From assembly GCA_029834535.1 (NCBI GenBank), contig JAQMWT010000526.1, positions 310,001 through 374,000 on the forward strand: DNA of 64,000 nucleotides, written 5' to 3'. Source of the DNA: Chrysophaeum taylorii. Its lineage: Eukaryota; Sar; Pelagophyceae; Pelagomonadales; Pelagomonadaceae. Position numbers and translations under genes: made by a program. Under the pieces are notes generated by a model. It was not told where the DNA came from, did no database searches, and worked only from the letters and a program-made list of their open reading frames with translations. Positions 18,237 to 28,027 of the stretch are shown one piece after another. The number at the start of each line of letters is the position of its first letter. The stretch's first letter is position 1.

Positions 18237-19130
18237 TCAAACTCCTCGGAAACCACCGGTCCGCGTGATCGGGAGGGCGGCGATGAGTTCGGGCGGGAGG
18301 TCGTTGAGGGGTCGGTCGTCGAAGCCATTGTTGCGGCCGGAGAATCGACGGAGGACGTCGCCGTCGAAGGGCAGTTTCGCTGTCGGTCGTGACTCGTAGG
18401 CTCGCGTCTTGGAAGAAACGGGTGGGGGGGGCGGGAGGCGACGCGGTCTCGGTCTCGAGGAGGAGGAGGAGGCGTCGCTCGTCTGGCTGTCGGCGAGGTG
18501 CGTCACGAGCTTGTGGAGCGCGATCGTCTTCGTCTGCCAGAGACGGGCGTCGTCGTCCCCGACATCTCGCGAGGCGTCGCACTCCGCGGCGGCGGCGGCG
18601 GAGGCGGCGAGCGCGGCGTCCCGGGCCTCGCGCGTCTTGTCGAGCTGGCCGAGGAGGTCGCGGACGACGCGGTCGGTCGCGCGCTTGGCTTCGTCCTTGA
18701 CGTCTTGAAGCTCGTGGCGGAGCTTGGACTTGGCGAGCTGCGCGCGGTGGTGGGCCTGATCGAGGGTCGACTCGAAGGATTTGCGGTCGGCGTCGCGCGA
18801 AACCTTGCAGGCGTCGAGCTCCTTAACGAGCGACGCGTTTTCTGCCTCGAGGCGGCCGATCCGCGCCTGGAGACCGGCGCGCTCCTGGGTCCAGCGCCGC
18901 TGGATCCGCGCCGACACCTTCTCGGCCGCCCTGGCTTCCCGGAGCTCGTCCCGCAACCGCTCCTCGGCCTCGGCCCGCTCGCGGGCGTGACGGGCGAGCG
19001 CCGTTCGCGCCTCGGTCAGCAGACGCCGCAGCTCGGTCGTCTCCTCTTTTTCCTGCGTCGTCGACGGCGCCGCCGGAGGCTCGACGGGTGCCGAGTGCTC
19101 CCAAGGCGGCAAGGCGGGGTCGAAGATCAT
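18237..19130 (-). CDS. Hypothetical coiled-coil protein
   Basis: This 297-residue protein has a long coiled coil at about 30-190, rich in Ala, Arg and Glu (ELRRLLTEARTALARHARE and on), an Asp/Ser linker, a Pro run (PPPPP near 230) and a C-terminal segment LPPELIAALPITRTG. There is no enzyme motif and I do not recognise a family; it could be a cytoskeletal or centriolar adaptor. The start is the ATG at 19130. A TTG five codons upstream also opens the frame. It lies between two 290-bp inverted repeats and is the only intact-looking gene there. Confidence 0.6.
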   Translation of the reverse strand: MIFDPALPPWEHSAPVEPPAAPSTTQEKEETTELRRLLTEARTALARHARERAEAEERLRDELREARAAEKVSARIQRRWTQERAGLQARIGRLEAENASLVKELDACKVSRDADRKSFESTLDQAHHRAQLAKSKLRHELQDVKDEAKRATDRVVRDLLGQLDKTREARDAALAASAAAAAECDASRDVGDDDARLWQTKTIALHKLVTHLADSQTSDASSSSSRPRPRRLPPPPPVSSKTRAYESRPTAKLPFDGDVLRRFSGRNNGFDDRPLNDLPPELIAALPITRTGGFRGV

Positions 19131-19209
19131 CTCGGCAACGTGCAACGTCTCATGCTAGCCCATACATATAATAAATTATAGGGAAAAGTCAAGTTTCCAA
19201 CCACCATAT

Positions 19210-19286
19210 AAGTTTGGTCACCGTAAACCTTCAACAAGTTTGGTCACTTAAGTTTGGTCAATCCGTCTCTTGGTTGACTAAACTTG
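19210..19286 (+). repeat. TGACCAAACTT motif cluster, left part
   Basis: AAGTTTGGTCA occurs at 19210-19220, 19236-19246 and 19250-19260, and one inverted variant (TGACTAAACTT) follows near 19276. The same 11-mer recurs at 21401-21542 and at 22697-22707. Confidence 0.75.
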
Positions 19287-19916
19287 TACTCTCAGAGAGC
19301 AAACATACGGTTCGATGACAAAACAAGGCCCGCCGTGATCAAGCTTTCAGCGGTTCTGCACGTCGCGCTGTGACTCCGGATCGTCCTTCGACTTCGAAAC
19401 GAACACGGTATCGATGCGGGCTTCGCTCATGTCGAGCGGGAGCGTGGTGGTAACACGCCGACGTCGGTTGACCACGACGCCGAGAAAGAAAACAAGAAGT
19501 CGCGTGCCCAGGCGAAGGTAAACGACTATGAGAGATCGCCGAGTACGCTGTCGCAGCTCAGAGCGCGCAAATACGAGGCTCCACTTTACTCGATCTGACC
19601 AAGATGCCAAGTTCAGCAGGTGTGTTCTCGAGGCCGACTTGCAGCAGATGATGTTCGACACGGGCGGCAAGTTGACGGCGTGTACAACATGGTCTACAGC
19701 GCGACAGCGCTGTCGTTCAAGTGCTATATGCAAGATGCAGCGTTTATGTGCGTGCTGCTCGTTGTGATGTGCAAGTAGAAAATACCGTCGCGTGTGCTAA
19801 AAGGCACACCTGCTCCGAACCTTCTTGCCGACAAAGATCCAGCTATCGCGCGAAGCACTTCTGCGAGGCCGTGTCGGTCCTCATCAAGGGCTTTATGGAG
19901 GGCAAGTCAGGCGGCT

Positions 19917-20212
19917 CGCTGGCCGGTTAGCACCCGGAAAGTCCGTGTTGGGATGGGGTTCGCTCGGTTGGGCAGAGCGCGACGGACAGGTCGATTGTTC
20001 GTGGACCAACACGTCCGCGGCCTGCGACGCTTTTGCACGACCTCGCACAAGACGGCGCAGTGGCGGTCCACCATCAACAAGTCCGTCCTCGTCCCTCGCC
20101 TCTGCCCCAACTGCGTGATTTTCCTCCGTGATTCCGTACCGGCTCCTGCCGGTCCGGCCTGGCTCCCATGCTCGGGAGAGGTCTGAAGTTAGTTAGTTAG
20201 TCAGTCAGGCGG
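19917..20212 (+). repeat. Inverted repeat, right arm
   Basis: Partner of 17820-18115. Differences are mostly single bases plus a short indel near 20045 (ACGGCGCAG against ACCGCGCGCAG). The arm runs out into GTTAGTTAGTTAGTCAGTCA. The inner boundaries of the two arms differ (similarity starts near CTGGCCGGTTAGCAC). Confidence 0.75.
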
Positions 20213-21380
20213 CTCTTCTCGGCATATGCGTTTGATAGACATCTGCAACAATGTCATCCGCTAAAGGCACGAGATGACGAACCGGGATCGTTCGCTGTAG
20301 TCTGTCATAAACATCGAACTAATAAGGCGCATCCGAATAATCTTGGGCGACGAAACAGCGTGGTATCAGCGTTGTCTTGCGCAGGCCTTGTTTGTATATG
20401 TTGTTCTGCGAGTGTTCGCATGTTGATGCGTGTGTATGGTCAAACTTGGAGGCATTCAATTTGGTGTGATCAAATTTCGAACAATCACATCAAACTTGTC
20501 ATATTTTAGACTCGTACTGGATGACAGGGTTAGAATTACAGGGGTGGTGTCGGCGATCTTCCGGAACGAGGCTGTCGACGTCTTGACATCCCTTCGCGCC
20601 GCAGCTTGTATTTGCCGACTTTCTCGTACAGTGCTCGACGGTGCAGCAGCAGCTCCCGGGGAGATCTTGCGGCAGGGCGGGGTTGTCGAGATGCGCGAGG
20701 AGGAGGAGGATAAGGAGGTGTTCTCTTACGGTCGTGCGAGTTGTTTATGCTGGCGTAACGGCACGTGCTCGCGTTGCCGTCCCATGATCAAGCTGGACAG
20801 CTAACTCCGGGTCGGGTACGCGACGGTGAGGAACTCCTGAACGTGGTCCTGTACGGTCCCGCACAAGTGTGGGACTACAATCTTTGGGTGCTCGAGGGCG
20901 TTGCTCGCGCAGTTTCTCGAGGTCGTCGAGTTTCGCGTTCTCAACCCCGAGTCGATTATCAAAGACGCGCTCCCTCTCGAGTTTTGGGATGCAGAATGGG
21001 GTGATCCGTCTCACGCAGACCGTGTAAGTCTGGTGTCCTATGTCCGCTTGTTGTTGAAGAATGACGCACAACCACGGCAACACCACCGTGGTGAGTCGCG
21101 GTTTGGGTGGCTTCTACGAACGATGGAAGGTATGAGAATGGGCCCAGCTTAAGTACGCCAAGCCGTGGGAATCTGCTCTCGGGGCCGCGTGTCGCTGCCC
21201 GCTCTCCTTGCGTATCGCCGTGCTGTCTTAGGACGGACCTCCTTCTAAGGCGGTCATGGGGGGTGTCCATGCCGCGCGTGTAACGCCACGGTAGATTCTG
21301 CGTAGCTGCAGCACCTAGCTCTCGTTTTTAAAGCATTTTCGCACCAAAAGCGCTCACGCGCCCCCTTAAAAAGCCTCCTT

Positions 21381-21542
21381 AAGTTTGATTTTAAAAGCCG
21401 AAGTTTGGTCAATACTGTGGAAGTTTGAGGAGTAGTGATCAAACTTGTTGACCAAACTTACAAGGAAATTAATCAAACTTGAAGGGTTGATTGATCAAAC
21501 TTAATGCAACTTCGGAGTGACCAAACTTAACTGACCTAACTT
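21381..21542. repeat. TGACCAAACTT motif array, right part
   Basis: Within 160 bp the motif or a one-base variant occurs at about 21381, 21401 (forward AAGTTTG) and 21436, 21449, 21471, 21492, 21518 and 21532 (inverted). Spacing varies from about 13 to 26 bp. The switch from forward to inverted copies in one cluster is like subterminal transposase-binding sites or a protein-binding array. Confidence 0.7.
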
Positions 21543-21601
21543 CTATGGAAAGTGACCACACATGTGAGTTTTTCCTTAATCATACATCAAAATCGAGCAA
21601 A

Positions 21602-22611
21602 CAAGTGCAGGCCAGTAAGTTCGCCAGTAAGTTCACCTAGTCCCAATCTCTAACCCCAGTAAGTTCACCTGGCCCCAGTAAGTTCACCTAGTCCCAATCT
21701 CTAACCCCAGTAAGTTCGGTGTAAGCCCACTCGTGCTCACACCCACTCACCCCACTCTCCTTCGAGCTCGTCGCTCTCACCTCCGCCAATCTAAGCTGCT
21801 TTGATCCGTACACGCCGCTCGCCTTTGCGTTCACTCTAAAAACCCCTGTAAGTTCACTTGGTCTCAGTAAGTTCACCTGGTCACTCAGCTCACCTAGTCC
21901 CAATCTCCAACCCCAGTAAGTTCACCTGGTCCCAGTAAGTTCACCTACAGTGCGCGTGTAGACGCCGTGAGGGGGCTTATCGGTATTGCGCAGCACGTGT
22001 GGGGTAGGGTGGAGTCGTCGACTCAGAAGACGATATCCTCGGGGTTGCCGATCGACAGAGAGCCACGTAGAGCTGGACGTGGCAGAAGACGGGCTTGGGC
22101 AAGAGGACGCCGACCTCGCGGGGCGTCTGCCTCTGGCTCTTGTTGATCGTTTGGCGTCGGTGGGGCTTGAGGGATACAGGTTGGAGGAGCCTCGGTGACA
22201 ACGACACTATCGATCATGTATCTGGTACCGTTGCAGTGGCCGTGCGACGGGTCGAGGTTGCGAAGACTTTAAGCTCGCGATCAAAGTCAGCATGCCGTTG
22301 GTTGTCAGGGAGTTGAAAACTCTACTGTAAAGAGCGAGGCGTCGTCTTCCGACCCAGCCTAGTCAGCCGAAAAGAACTCCGACGCCTCGTCTCCGGGAAT
22401 AAAAGGCCGCAGTCATGCGCGCGTTGTCAGCATCGACAACATCGTTTCGACGGGGCGTGAGAATGGCGCGCTGGCTAAAAGAGCCGCCGCGGGTCGTGGA
22501 AATAGTCTGCGAGGTCGCCGTAGACGGCTTGGAGGATCACTGTCTGACTCGCGTGCCTACCTGATCCTTACTCTCGCGCCTACCTGATCCTTACCCTAAA
22601 TCGAGGGACAA

Positions 22612-22646
<35 letters not shown>

Positions 22647-22671
22647 AACATCTGTCGATTAGTAGTTAGGA
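21602..22671 (-). mobile_element. Helitron-like element, copy H3 (no nested LINE)
   Basis: This is the cleanest reverse-strand copy. It starts TCCTAACTACTAATCGAC at 22671 and ends CCTGCACTTG at 21602. Its uninterrupted GACA/GACAAA tract (about 22612-22660) shows the state of the landing site before LINE insertion. The decayed helicase segment is at about 22010-22530 and the promoter-like block at about 21764-21842. It is inserted into the TGACCAAACTT array, because copies of that motif lie on both sides. Confidence 0.75.
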
Positions 22672-22744
22672 CATGAAAGAAATTCACCAAACTTTTTGAC
22701 CAAACTTGACGGATCCCTAAATAATACGGTTGCTTGCTTCCTAG

Positions 22745-24646
22745 ATGTGGCCCGCGCCCTCCCTCGCCTTCACGGTGCGCCGCCAAGGGGTGTGGGAGCG
22801 GTCCGCGCCCCCCGATCGGGAGGAGGGGGATGTGCGCGACGACGAGGAGCCCCCCCCCCCGGCCGAAGACGACGAGAACGTGGAGCCGACCGTCGTCCGC
22901 CGAAGGCCCAATAAGCTCCGGGACGCCGCGCTGCGCCGCGCCGCGGCGGCGACCAACACCTCGCTCTTTGTCGCCAAGGCGCAACAACGGGCCGCGCAGC
23001 GCGCGGCGCGCCGCCGGGTCCAGGCGGCCTCCTCCGAGGCTGTCAATAAGGCTCGTCGGCCCGAGTCCCCTCCCTTATCGCGCCCACGCAAGACGTGGGA
23101 CGCGTCGCCCCTCTCCAAGCTGTGCGACCGCGACGCGCAGCGCGCGGCCAACATCGAGCGCCGCATTCGAGGCCTCCAGGTGCGGGCAAACACGCTGTTT
23201 GTGCACCGCGACGATGCGCCCAACCTCGAGGCCGCGCGCTCCGAGATACGCCGCCGCCGCCGCCGCGAGACGCGCGTCGACGTCCCGAGCCCGCGGACGC
23301 CCGACGACCTCTCGTCCACCAGCACGCCGCGCGACCGCCATTTGCCCGTGTCGCCGGCGGCCCCAGAAGAAGTTTTTCCCGACGTTCATCCCGAGTGTGT
23401 CGGCTCCCCGAGAGAGAAGAGGAAGATGACTCCTCCGCGCCGCGCGCGCTCTACCGTCACTCGGCCGACTTCGCCGTTCGACGATCGAATTCTCCGCCGA
23501 GCTCTCGATGCGCCCGCCCTCGCCTGGAACGAGGAGGTCCGGGACCCGCCGCGCGCCGCCCCACCGCAGCCGCAACAAGAGCGATGGGACATTCCGCAGC
23601 AAAACGACGCCGTCGAGCGGCGCGCCTCGCTATCGGCCATCGCGGACGTCGGCGTCATGGCGCGCGCCGTCGCTGGCCTGGTCGGCTCGGCATCGCGCAC
23701 CATGGAGCTCCACGAGGACCGCCAGCGCCGCGACGCCTCGCAGTACCACCAGCTCGCCGCCTTTCAGACTTGGCAGAGCCGAGCGCAGCAACAACTCGAC
23801 GCGAGCCTCCGTCTTCAGCAACAGCAGCTCGCCGCGACGCTCGCCGACTGGCGCGCCGCGGTTCTCTCCCATCCGCACTACGCGCCACCCTCGCACCAGG
23901 AAGAGCCTGTGCAAGCACCACTATCGCAAAAGCAGCAGTCCGAAGAACCCGCCCATCCGAACGTCCGGCGGCACGCCCCCGCCGCGCCAAACAACGACGT
24001 CCCTTTTGCCGGCGCCGTGCCGCGCGTCCCTCGAAGCGACGTGGACCTCGTGGAGCGTCTCTGGGAGAAGATTAGCGAGATCGAGGACGACGAGCGCGCC
24101 GTAGCGAGACGACTCGGCGAGGCGCCTCGACCCCAAAATCCTCTGGCAACCGTGCCCGGCCCGGCGCCTCCCGTCGAGGGCGCCGCGACCGCCGTCTACA
24201 TCCCCCCCGACGGTTCGAGCGTTTCGCTCCCACTTGGTGTGGTTGCCAGCCTTGTCGACTACGCCGACGAAGAACCTCGAGAACGACCGCCGCAGATCGA
24301 GCGGCCGACGCCGCGCGAGGAGCGACGGGACGACGATTTGGACGACGACGCGTGGCGCCGCGTTCTAGACACGGCAAAGCGAAAAACATCCCTCCAAGAT
24401 GATGACCATCTTCTTCTTGATGCCTCGGTCCCACCCGATATCGCTCGCCGAGTGCTGGACCACGTCGATGCCCTCAAAACGCATCGCCGCGTCGCCGAGG
24501 CCGACCTCCTCGGCTCGGGCCTTACGCAAACTCAGATCGTGGATGTGCTTGCTGACGAATTCCTAGATATTCTCCTTTCGGAGACTACCGCCGAGGTTGA
24601 TAGTATTCTCGCCGACTGCTCAGAGTCCATCCTCGACAACGCGTAG
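22745..24646 (+). CDS. Hypothetical 633-residue protein
   Basis: A large hydrophilic protein, intronless, with strong G/C third positions. The N-terminal third is Arg/Ala-rich and likely helical (residues 60-105 and 130-185, with LCDRDAQRAANIERRIRGLQ near 125). The middle is Gln-rich (QQQLDASLRLQQQQLAATL near 355) and the C-terminus holds an ordered segment with VSLPLGVVASLVDYADEEP (about 500) and a final acidic helix QIVDVLADEFLDILLSETT (about 600). I do not recognise a family. A pyrimidine tract ending CCTAG sits directly before the ATG, so the start might lie behind a spliced 5' UTR intron. A TGACCAAACTT motif lies 38 bp upstream. Confidence 0.65.
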   Translation: MWPAPSLAFTVRRQGVWERSAPPDREEGDVRDDEEPPPPAEDDENVEPTVVRRRPNKLRDAALRRAAAATNTSLFVAKAQQRAAQRAARRRVQAASSEAVNKARRPESPPLSRPRKTWDASPLSKLCDRDAQRAANIERRIRGLQVRANTLFVHRDDAPNLEAARSEIRRRRRRETRVDVPSPRTPDDLSSTSTPRDRHLPVSPAAPEEVFPDVHPECVGSPREKRKMTPPRRARSTVTRPTSPFDDRILRRALDAPALAWNEEVRDPPRAAPPQPQQERWDIPQQNDAVERRASLSAIADVGVMARAVAGLVGSASRTMELHEDRQRRDASQYHQLAAFQTWQSRAQQQLDASLRLQQQQLAATLADWRAAVLSHPHYAPPSHQEEPVQAPLSQKQQSEEPAHPNVRRHAPAAPNNDVPFAGAVPRVPRSDVDLVERLWEKISEIEDDERAVARRLGEAPRPQNPLATVPGPAPPVEGAATAVYIPPDGSSVSLPLGVVASLVDYADEEPRERPPQIERPTPREERRDDDLDDDAWRRVLDTAKRKTSLQDDDHLLLDASVPPDIARRVLDHVDALKTHRRVAEADLLGSGLTQTQIVDVLADEFLDILLSETTAEVDSILADCSESILDNA

Positions 24647-25404
24647 ATGATGATAACTTATTGTGGTGCAGATAGAGAAGCCAAATAAACTTTTAAAAGG
24701 CGAGTCTTGTGCCAAACAACCGGGAAGCCCCTCGCGCATTTCTACGTACATGTGCGTCGTTAGCTAGCGCCGAAATTAAATCCCCACATTCGCGCGCAGC
24801 GTAGTAGTGAGCGCACTCCCTAGTCGCGAGAGGCTTGTTGTGTCTATCTATCTATCTATCTATCTATCTACCTCGAGGTGTGATCTTCAAATAGAATACC
24901 ACCACAAGGACCATATCGCGCGCGCGCCCAGTATTGTTGTTGCCGCGTGCGAGGACACAGCACGCAAGGACAGTACACTCAAGGTACGTACGAGGGCGTT
25001 GCAGCAGCAGCACGCAGGTGGGCTCCTAACTCCACAGGTACATTGTAATTACCTGCTAAATTTCACACTGGCAGAGAAACACAGCTACCGTCGTTTACAC
25101 TCAGTAGGACTCTGCATCTTACGGTACGCAAAGAGTGGACTATCCGCGAGCGGCGAGAACCAAGGACCTGGGCTGCTACTTTGTCTTGGAGATAATATGA
25201 AAGCGGGAACGAAGCAACAAAATAACAAACTTTAGCCCAGCCCAGTTCATGGGGGGTAGGCTAATTAATCCCAGCGCCGTAGCGCGCAGGAACAGAATCA
25301 CTCGGGAAACGGACGAGGGGCGCTGCTAGGAGCGTCGGAGGAGATTTAACGCCTGTGCGGGAATGAAGGAAAAGGGTGAGTGAAAGCCGTACTGAACGGG
25401 AAAA

Positions 25405-25436
<32 letters not shown>

Positions 25437-26218
25437 GGCCAGCTTGGTGCGTGCATGGGGCGTAGGCATATCCCAGCTTTTAGTAGTCGCCATCTAATGA
25501 ATCAGCCGGTAGGATACTATATATATGGGCCGCCGCAATTCCAATTATTATTAGCGCAGACGTGCATTGAGAGTCAGTCTCAAACAGCAGGTGGGTGTGT
25601 TCTGGGGTTGGAACATACGGTAATCGTACAGCTACATGAGAGTGCAGACTCGAAATGATGCTCTGGCACGGCGGGATGGGGCTTGGCGAGAAGCATGGCA
25701 CGCCTTCGGCTCGCGGTAACGCAATTTTACGGCGATTTTTTTCGCGATATTAGATATATTTTTCATCCTGAGTAATAATTCGGCTTTTTCGTCGACTGGT
25801 CCTTCGGAGTGCGTGAGTGGACTCAACCAAACGCAAGAATCGTGTAGACGCGACCACGACGCGCTGCGCGTCCGTGGTAGGGACATTGTCCCAAGAAAGC
25901 ATGCTTACGAGCTCGGCAGCTGAGTGCGCACCTTCTTTTCCGGCGGTGATATGCGTGGCATATGTCGTGCGGTCGATTGAGAAAGACCCTTCCCTCAAAT
26001 AAGTATCCGACGATGATGATAGACCATGTTCATCCGATTCGTAGAAAAGCAGAGCAGCCCCGGGGTTCACTCTATTAGTTCTAAGGGCGGGGGGGACAAA
26101 CGCGCCTCAGCAGCAGCAGCAGCAGCAGCAGCGCCAAGGGCGTTTTGCTGTCGTTCGAGGAGGTCTAGTAGTACGAAGGGAGTGCTAGTAAAAAAGGAGG
26201 CTCACTTCACTTCACTTC

Positions 26219-26264
<46 letters not shown>

Positions 26265-26327
26265 ATCGTCGCTGCGTGGGATATAAAGAAAAAGGGTAAC
26301 ATCCACAACAAAACCTAGGATACTATG
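24647..26327. other. Intergenic with microsatellites
   Basis: About 1.7 kb with a CTAT run (24843-24870), a TAAC run (25406-25433), an AGC run (26106-26132) and a GA run (26222-26259). A reverse-strand frame at 25750-26070 (106 codons, no early ATG) has a fairly protein-like sequence, but its G/C bias is low and there is no match that I recognise. Base composition is lower in GC than in the genes around it. Confidence 0.45.
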
Positions 26328-27452
26328 CTAGGGTTCAGTCTGGTCGATGAGGGCGGCGAAGATGGCGGGCATGTGGAGTGCGAAGGAGGGCGGGAGGCCG
26401 TCTCTTCGAGCGCGGTTGGCGTGAATGAGGGCTTCGCGGGCTTCGAGCCACGCACGGAGTCGGCGGCCGCGGTCGTGATCGTCGCCGTCGACGCGGAGTC
26501 CGCGCTGGGCGCAGGCGTGGAAGAGGTGGCGGGGTTCGAGGTGGTGAAAGTCGGCGGCGAGGGCGTCGTCTTCGAGGGCAGTTTTAGCGGCGGCGATGCG
26601 GAGCGCGCGGCGTAGGCGCGACGTGCGGACAAAGGCGAGCGGGAGCCAGGCGACGCGCATCCTCGCGGCACGGGCGAGGCGCTTGAGGTGCGTGCGGTCG
26701 AGGCTTTCAAGCGCGAGCGGGCCGTCGAAGAGGTCGACGAGGGCGACGAGGGGCGTGGTCGTGAGGGCGTCGCTGCTGACGTAGAGTCGGGTCGAGCACG
26801 ATCTCAGGAGAGCGGAGAACATTTTTCTAAGGTTCCTCGCGTCGGCGGCGGAGAAGCGCTCGAGCTGTGCGAAGGTCCAAAACTGGGGCGTGAGGAGGTA
26901 CCTGGGGACGGCCGAGGCGAGGCCAATGAGGATGAAACCGAAGGGCGGGGGGAGCGGATTGACGAGAATGGGGAGCATGCGCCCGAGATGAGTTGGTAGT
27001 TGATTCATCACGAGCTGCTCGCGCCACGTGAGGCTCCGAGACTTGCGCGCAACGCGGAGCTGTCGCCACATCGCCACCTCGGACCACAAACGCTGCGCCC
27101 CCGCAAAGTACGCGCGCAATATGCCCGTCTTCTCCTCCCTTGGTTGCTGCCGGCGAACGACCCGGCGCGTCGCCATATCCGCCAACAACATCTGCCGGAC
27201 CGACGCCAGATTCTCTTGCTCGCTGGACTCTGAGATCTCGGCCTCGACCTCCACCTCAGCCTCAAACTTCTTCGCCACCGCGTCCTCGTCCTCCGCGGTG
27301 GTGGCGGCGAGCGACATGCCTCCCCTCCGATGTAACGTCATCCCAGGGCTGCTCAATCGTCTGTAGGACGGCGTCGCCATCACAACAGATGTCGCCACCG
27401 CCATCACCACCCACAATACGAGTCGCTTCATCTGGGCACGTCGACTGCCCAT
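26328..27452 (-). CDS. LETM1-like protein with N-terminal targeting sequence
   Basis: This 374-residue protein resembles the LETM1 ribosome-binding-type domain, found in inner mitochondrial membrane ion/volume regulators and related organelle proteins. A hydrophobic N-terminus (LVLWVVMAVATSVVMA, 10-25) is followed by an Arg-containing stretch, which could be a signal plus transit peptide for a plastid or a mitochondrial presequence. The domain starts near TWREQLVMN (about 145). It includes the proline-rich membrane segment ILVNPLPPPFGFILIGLASA and the typical FSAADARNLRKMF, and ends with HLFHACAQRGLRVDGDD...RLRAWLEARE (about 315-345), the LETM1 repeat that pairs a short helix with a -LR--L--W- motif. 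The start is the ATG at 27452. Confidence 0.75.
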   Translation of the reverse strand: MGSRRAQMKRLVLWVVMAVATSVVMATPSYRRLSSPGMTLHRRGGMSLAATTAEDEDAVAKKFEAEVEVEAEISESSEQENLASVRQMLLADMATRRVVRRQQPREEKTGILRAYFAGAQRLWSEVAMWRQLRVARKSRSLTWREQLVMNQLPTHLGRMLPILVNPLPPPFGFILIGLASAVPRYLLTPQFWTFAQLERFSAADARNLRKMFSALLRSCSTRLYVSSDALTTTPLVALVDLFDGPLALESLDRTHLKRLARAARMRVAWLPLAFVRTSRLRRALRIAAAKTALEDDALAADFHHLEPRHLFHACAQRGLRVDGDDHDRGRRLRAWLEAREALIHANRARRDGLPPSFALHMPAIFAALIDQTEP

Positions 27453-28027
27453 GCGTCAGGGGAGCCCGCGAAGGTGCCGGAGAACACGAGTGGTGGTTTC
27501 ACCACGCGAGTCGGCGCGCCAAATGACGTAGGAAGTTGCATAAATCCCAAGCTTTCTTTTTTTTTGGGGGAGTAGTAGTACTACCTACCTACCTACCTAG
27601 TACCGGGCACCGTTGTGAAATAAATATCCACGGGGGCTATAGAAATATTTTGGGGACAGACACACCCGGGCGGGGCCCGTCCTCTCTTCGCCTGCCCCAC
27701 GCCTCGGCGATGACCCCGACTAGGTCCCGCGTACTTATCTCCGCCCGTCAGGCACATCCCTCATACCCCACAAACCCACCCACATCCTTCATGCTCCTCA
27801 CACACACCCCCCTCTTAGCAGTCGACATTTAAAGACAGACTCACCCGGCCTTTTTTTTCTTCCTCGTCGTGTCGGCCATCCGCCCCAGCACTCGGAGGCA
27901 GGCAGGCAGGCAGGGAGGCATGCCATTCATTCATTTCATGGCACAAAATAAAATTTATCTTCTCGCAACAGGCGGTCTGTGTCTGTGTCTGCCGACCGAG
28001 GTATTAATTAATTAATTAAAATAATAA
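27453..28027. other. Intergenic with LINE fragment
   Basis: Holds the LINE 3' end at 27670-27833, a TACC run near 27583, a GGCA run near 27897 and AT-rich sequence before the next gene. No gene is seen. Confidence 0.5.
27655..27848 (+). mobile_element. LINE 3' end with target-site duplication
   Basis: A 5'-truncated LINE copy (27670-27833) ends CATTTAAA. It is flanked by GACAGACACACCCGG (27655-27669) and GACAGACTCACCCGG (27834-27848), a 15-bp duplication with one mismatch. The target begins GACAGAC, like the microsatellite in the Helitrons, but this site is outside any Helitron copy. Confidence 0.85.

Larger units (their letters stand above)
19131..21601. other. Decayed DNA with TGACCAAACTT motifs and inverted-repeat arm
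   Basis: No intact gene is seen in 2.4 kb. Open frames of up to 130 residues have coding-like pieces (for example CYMQDAAFMCVLLVVMC near 19725, and FRVLNPESIIKDALPLEFW near 20940), but they are in different frames. I read them as remnants of a mobile element of unknown kind. The right inverted-repeat arm lies at 19917-20212, and a TGACCAAACTT array lies at both ends of the region. Confidence 0.45.
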
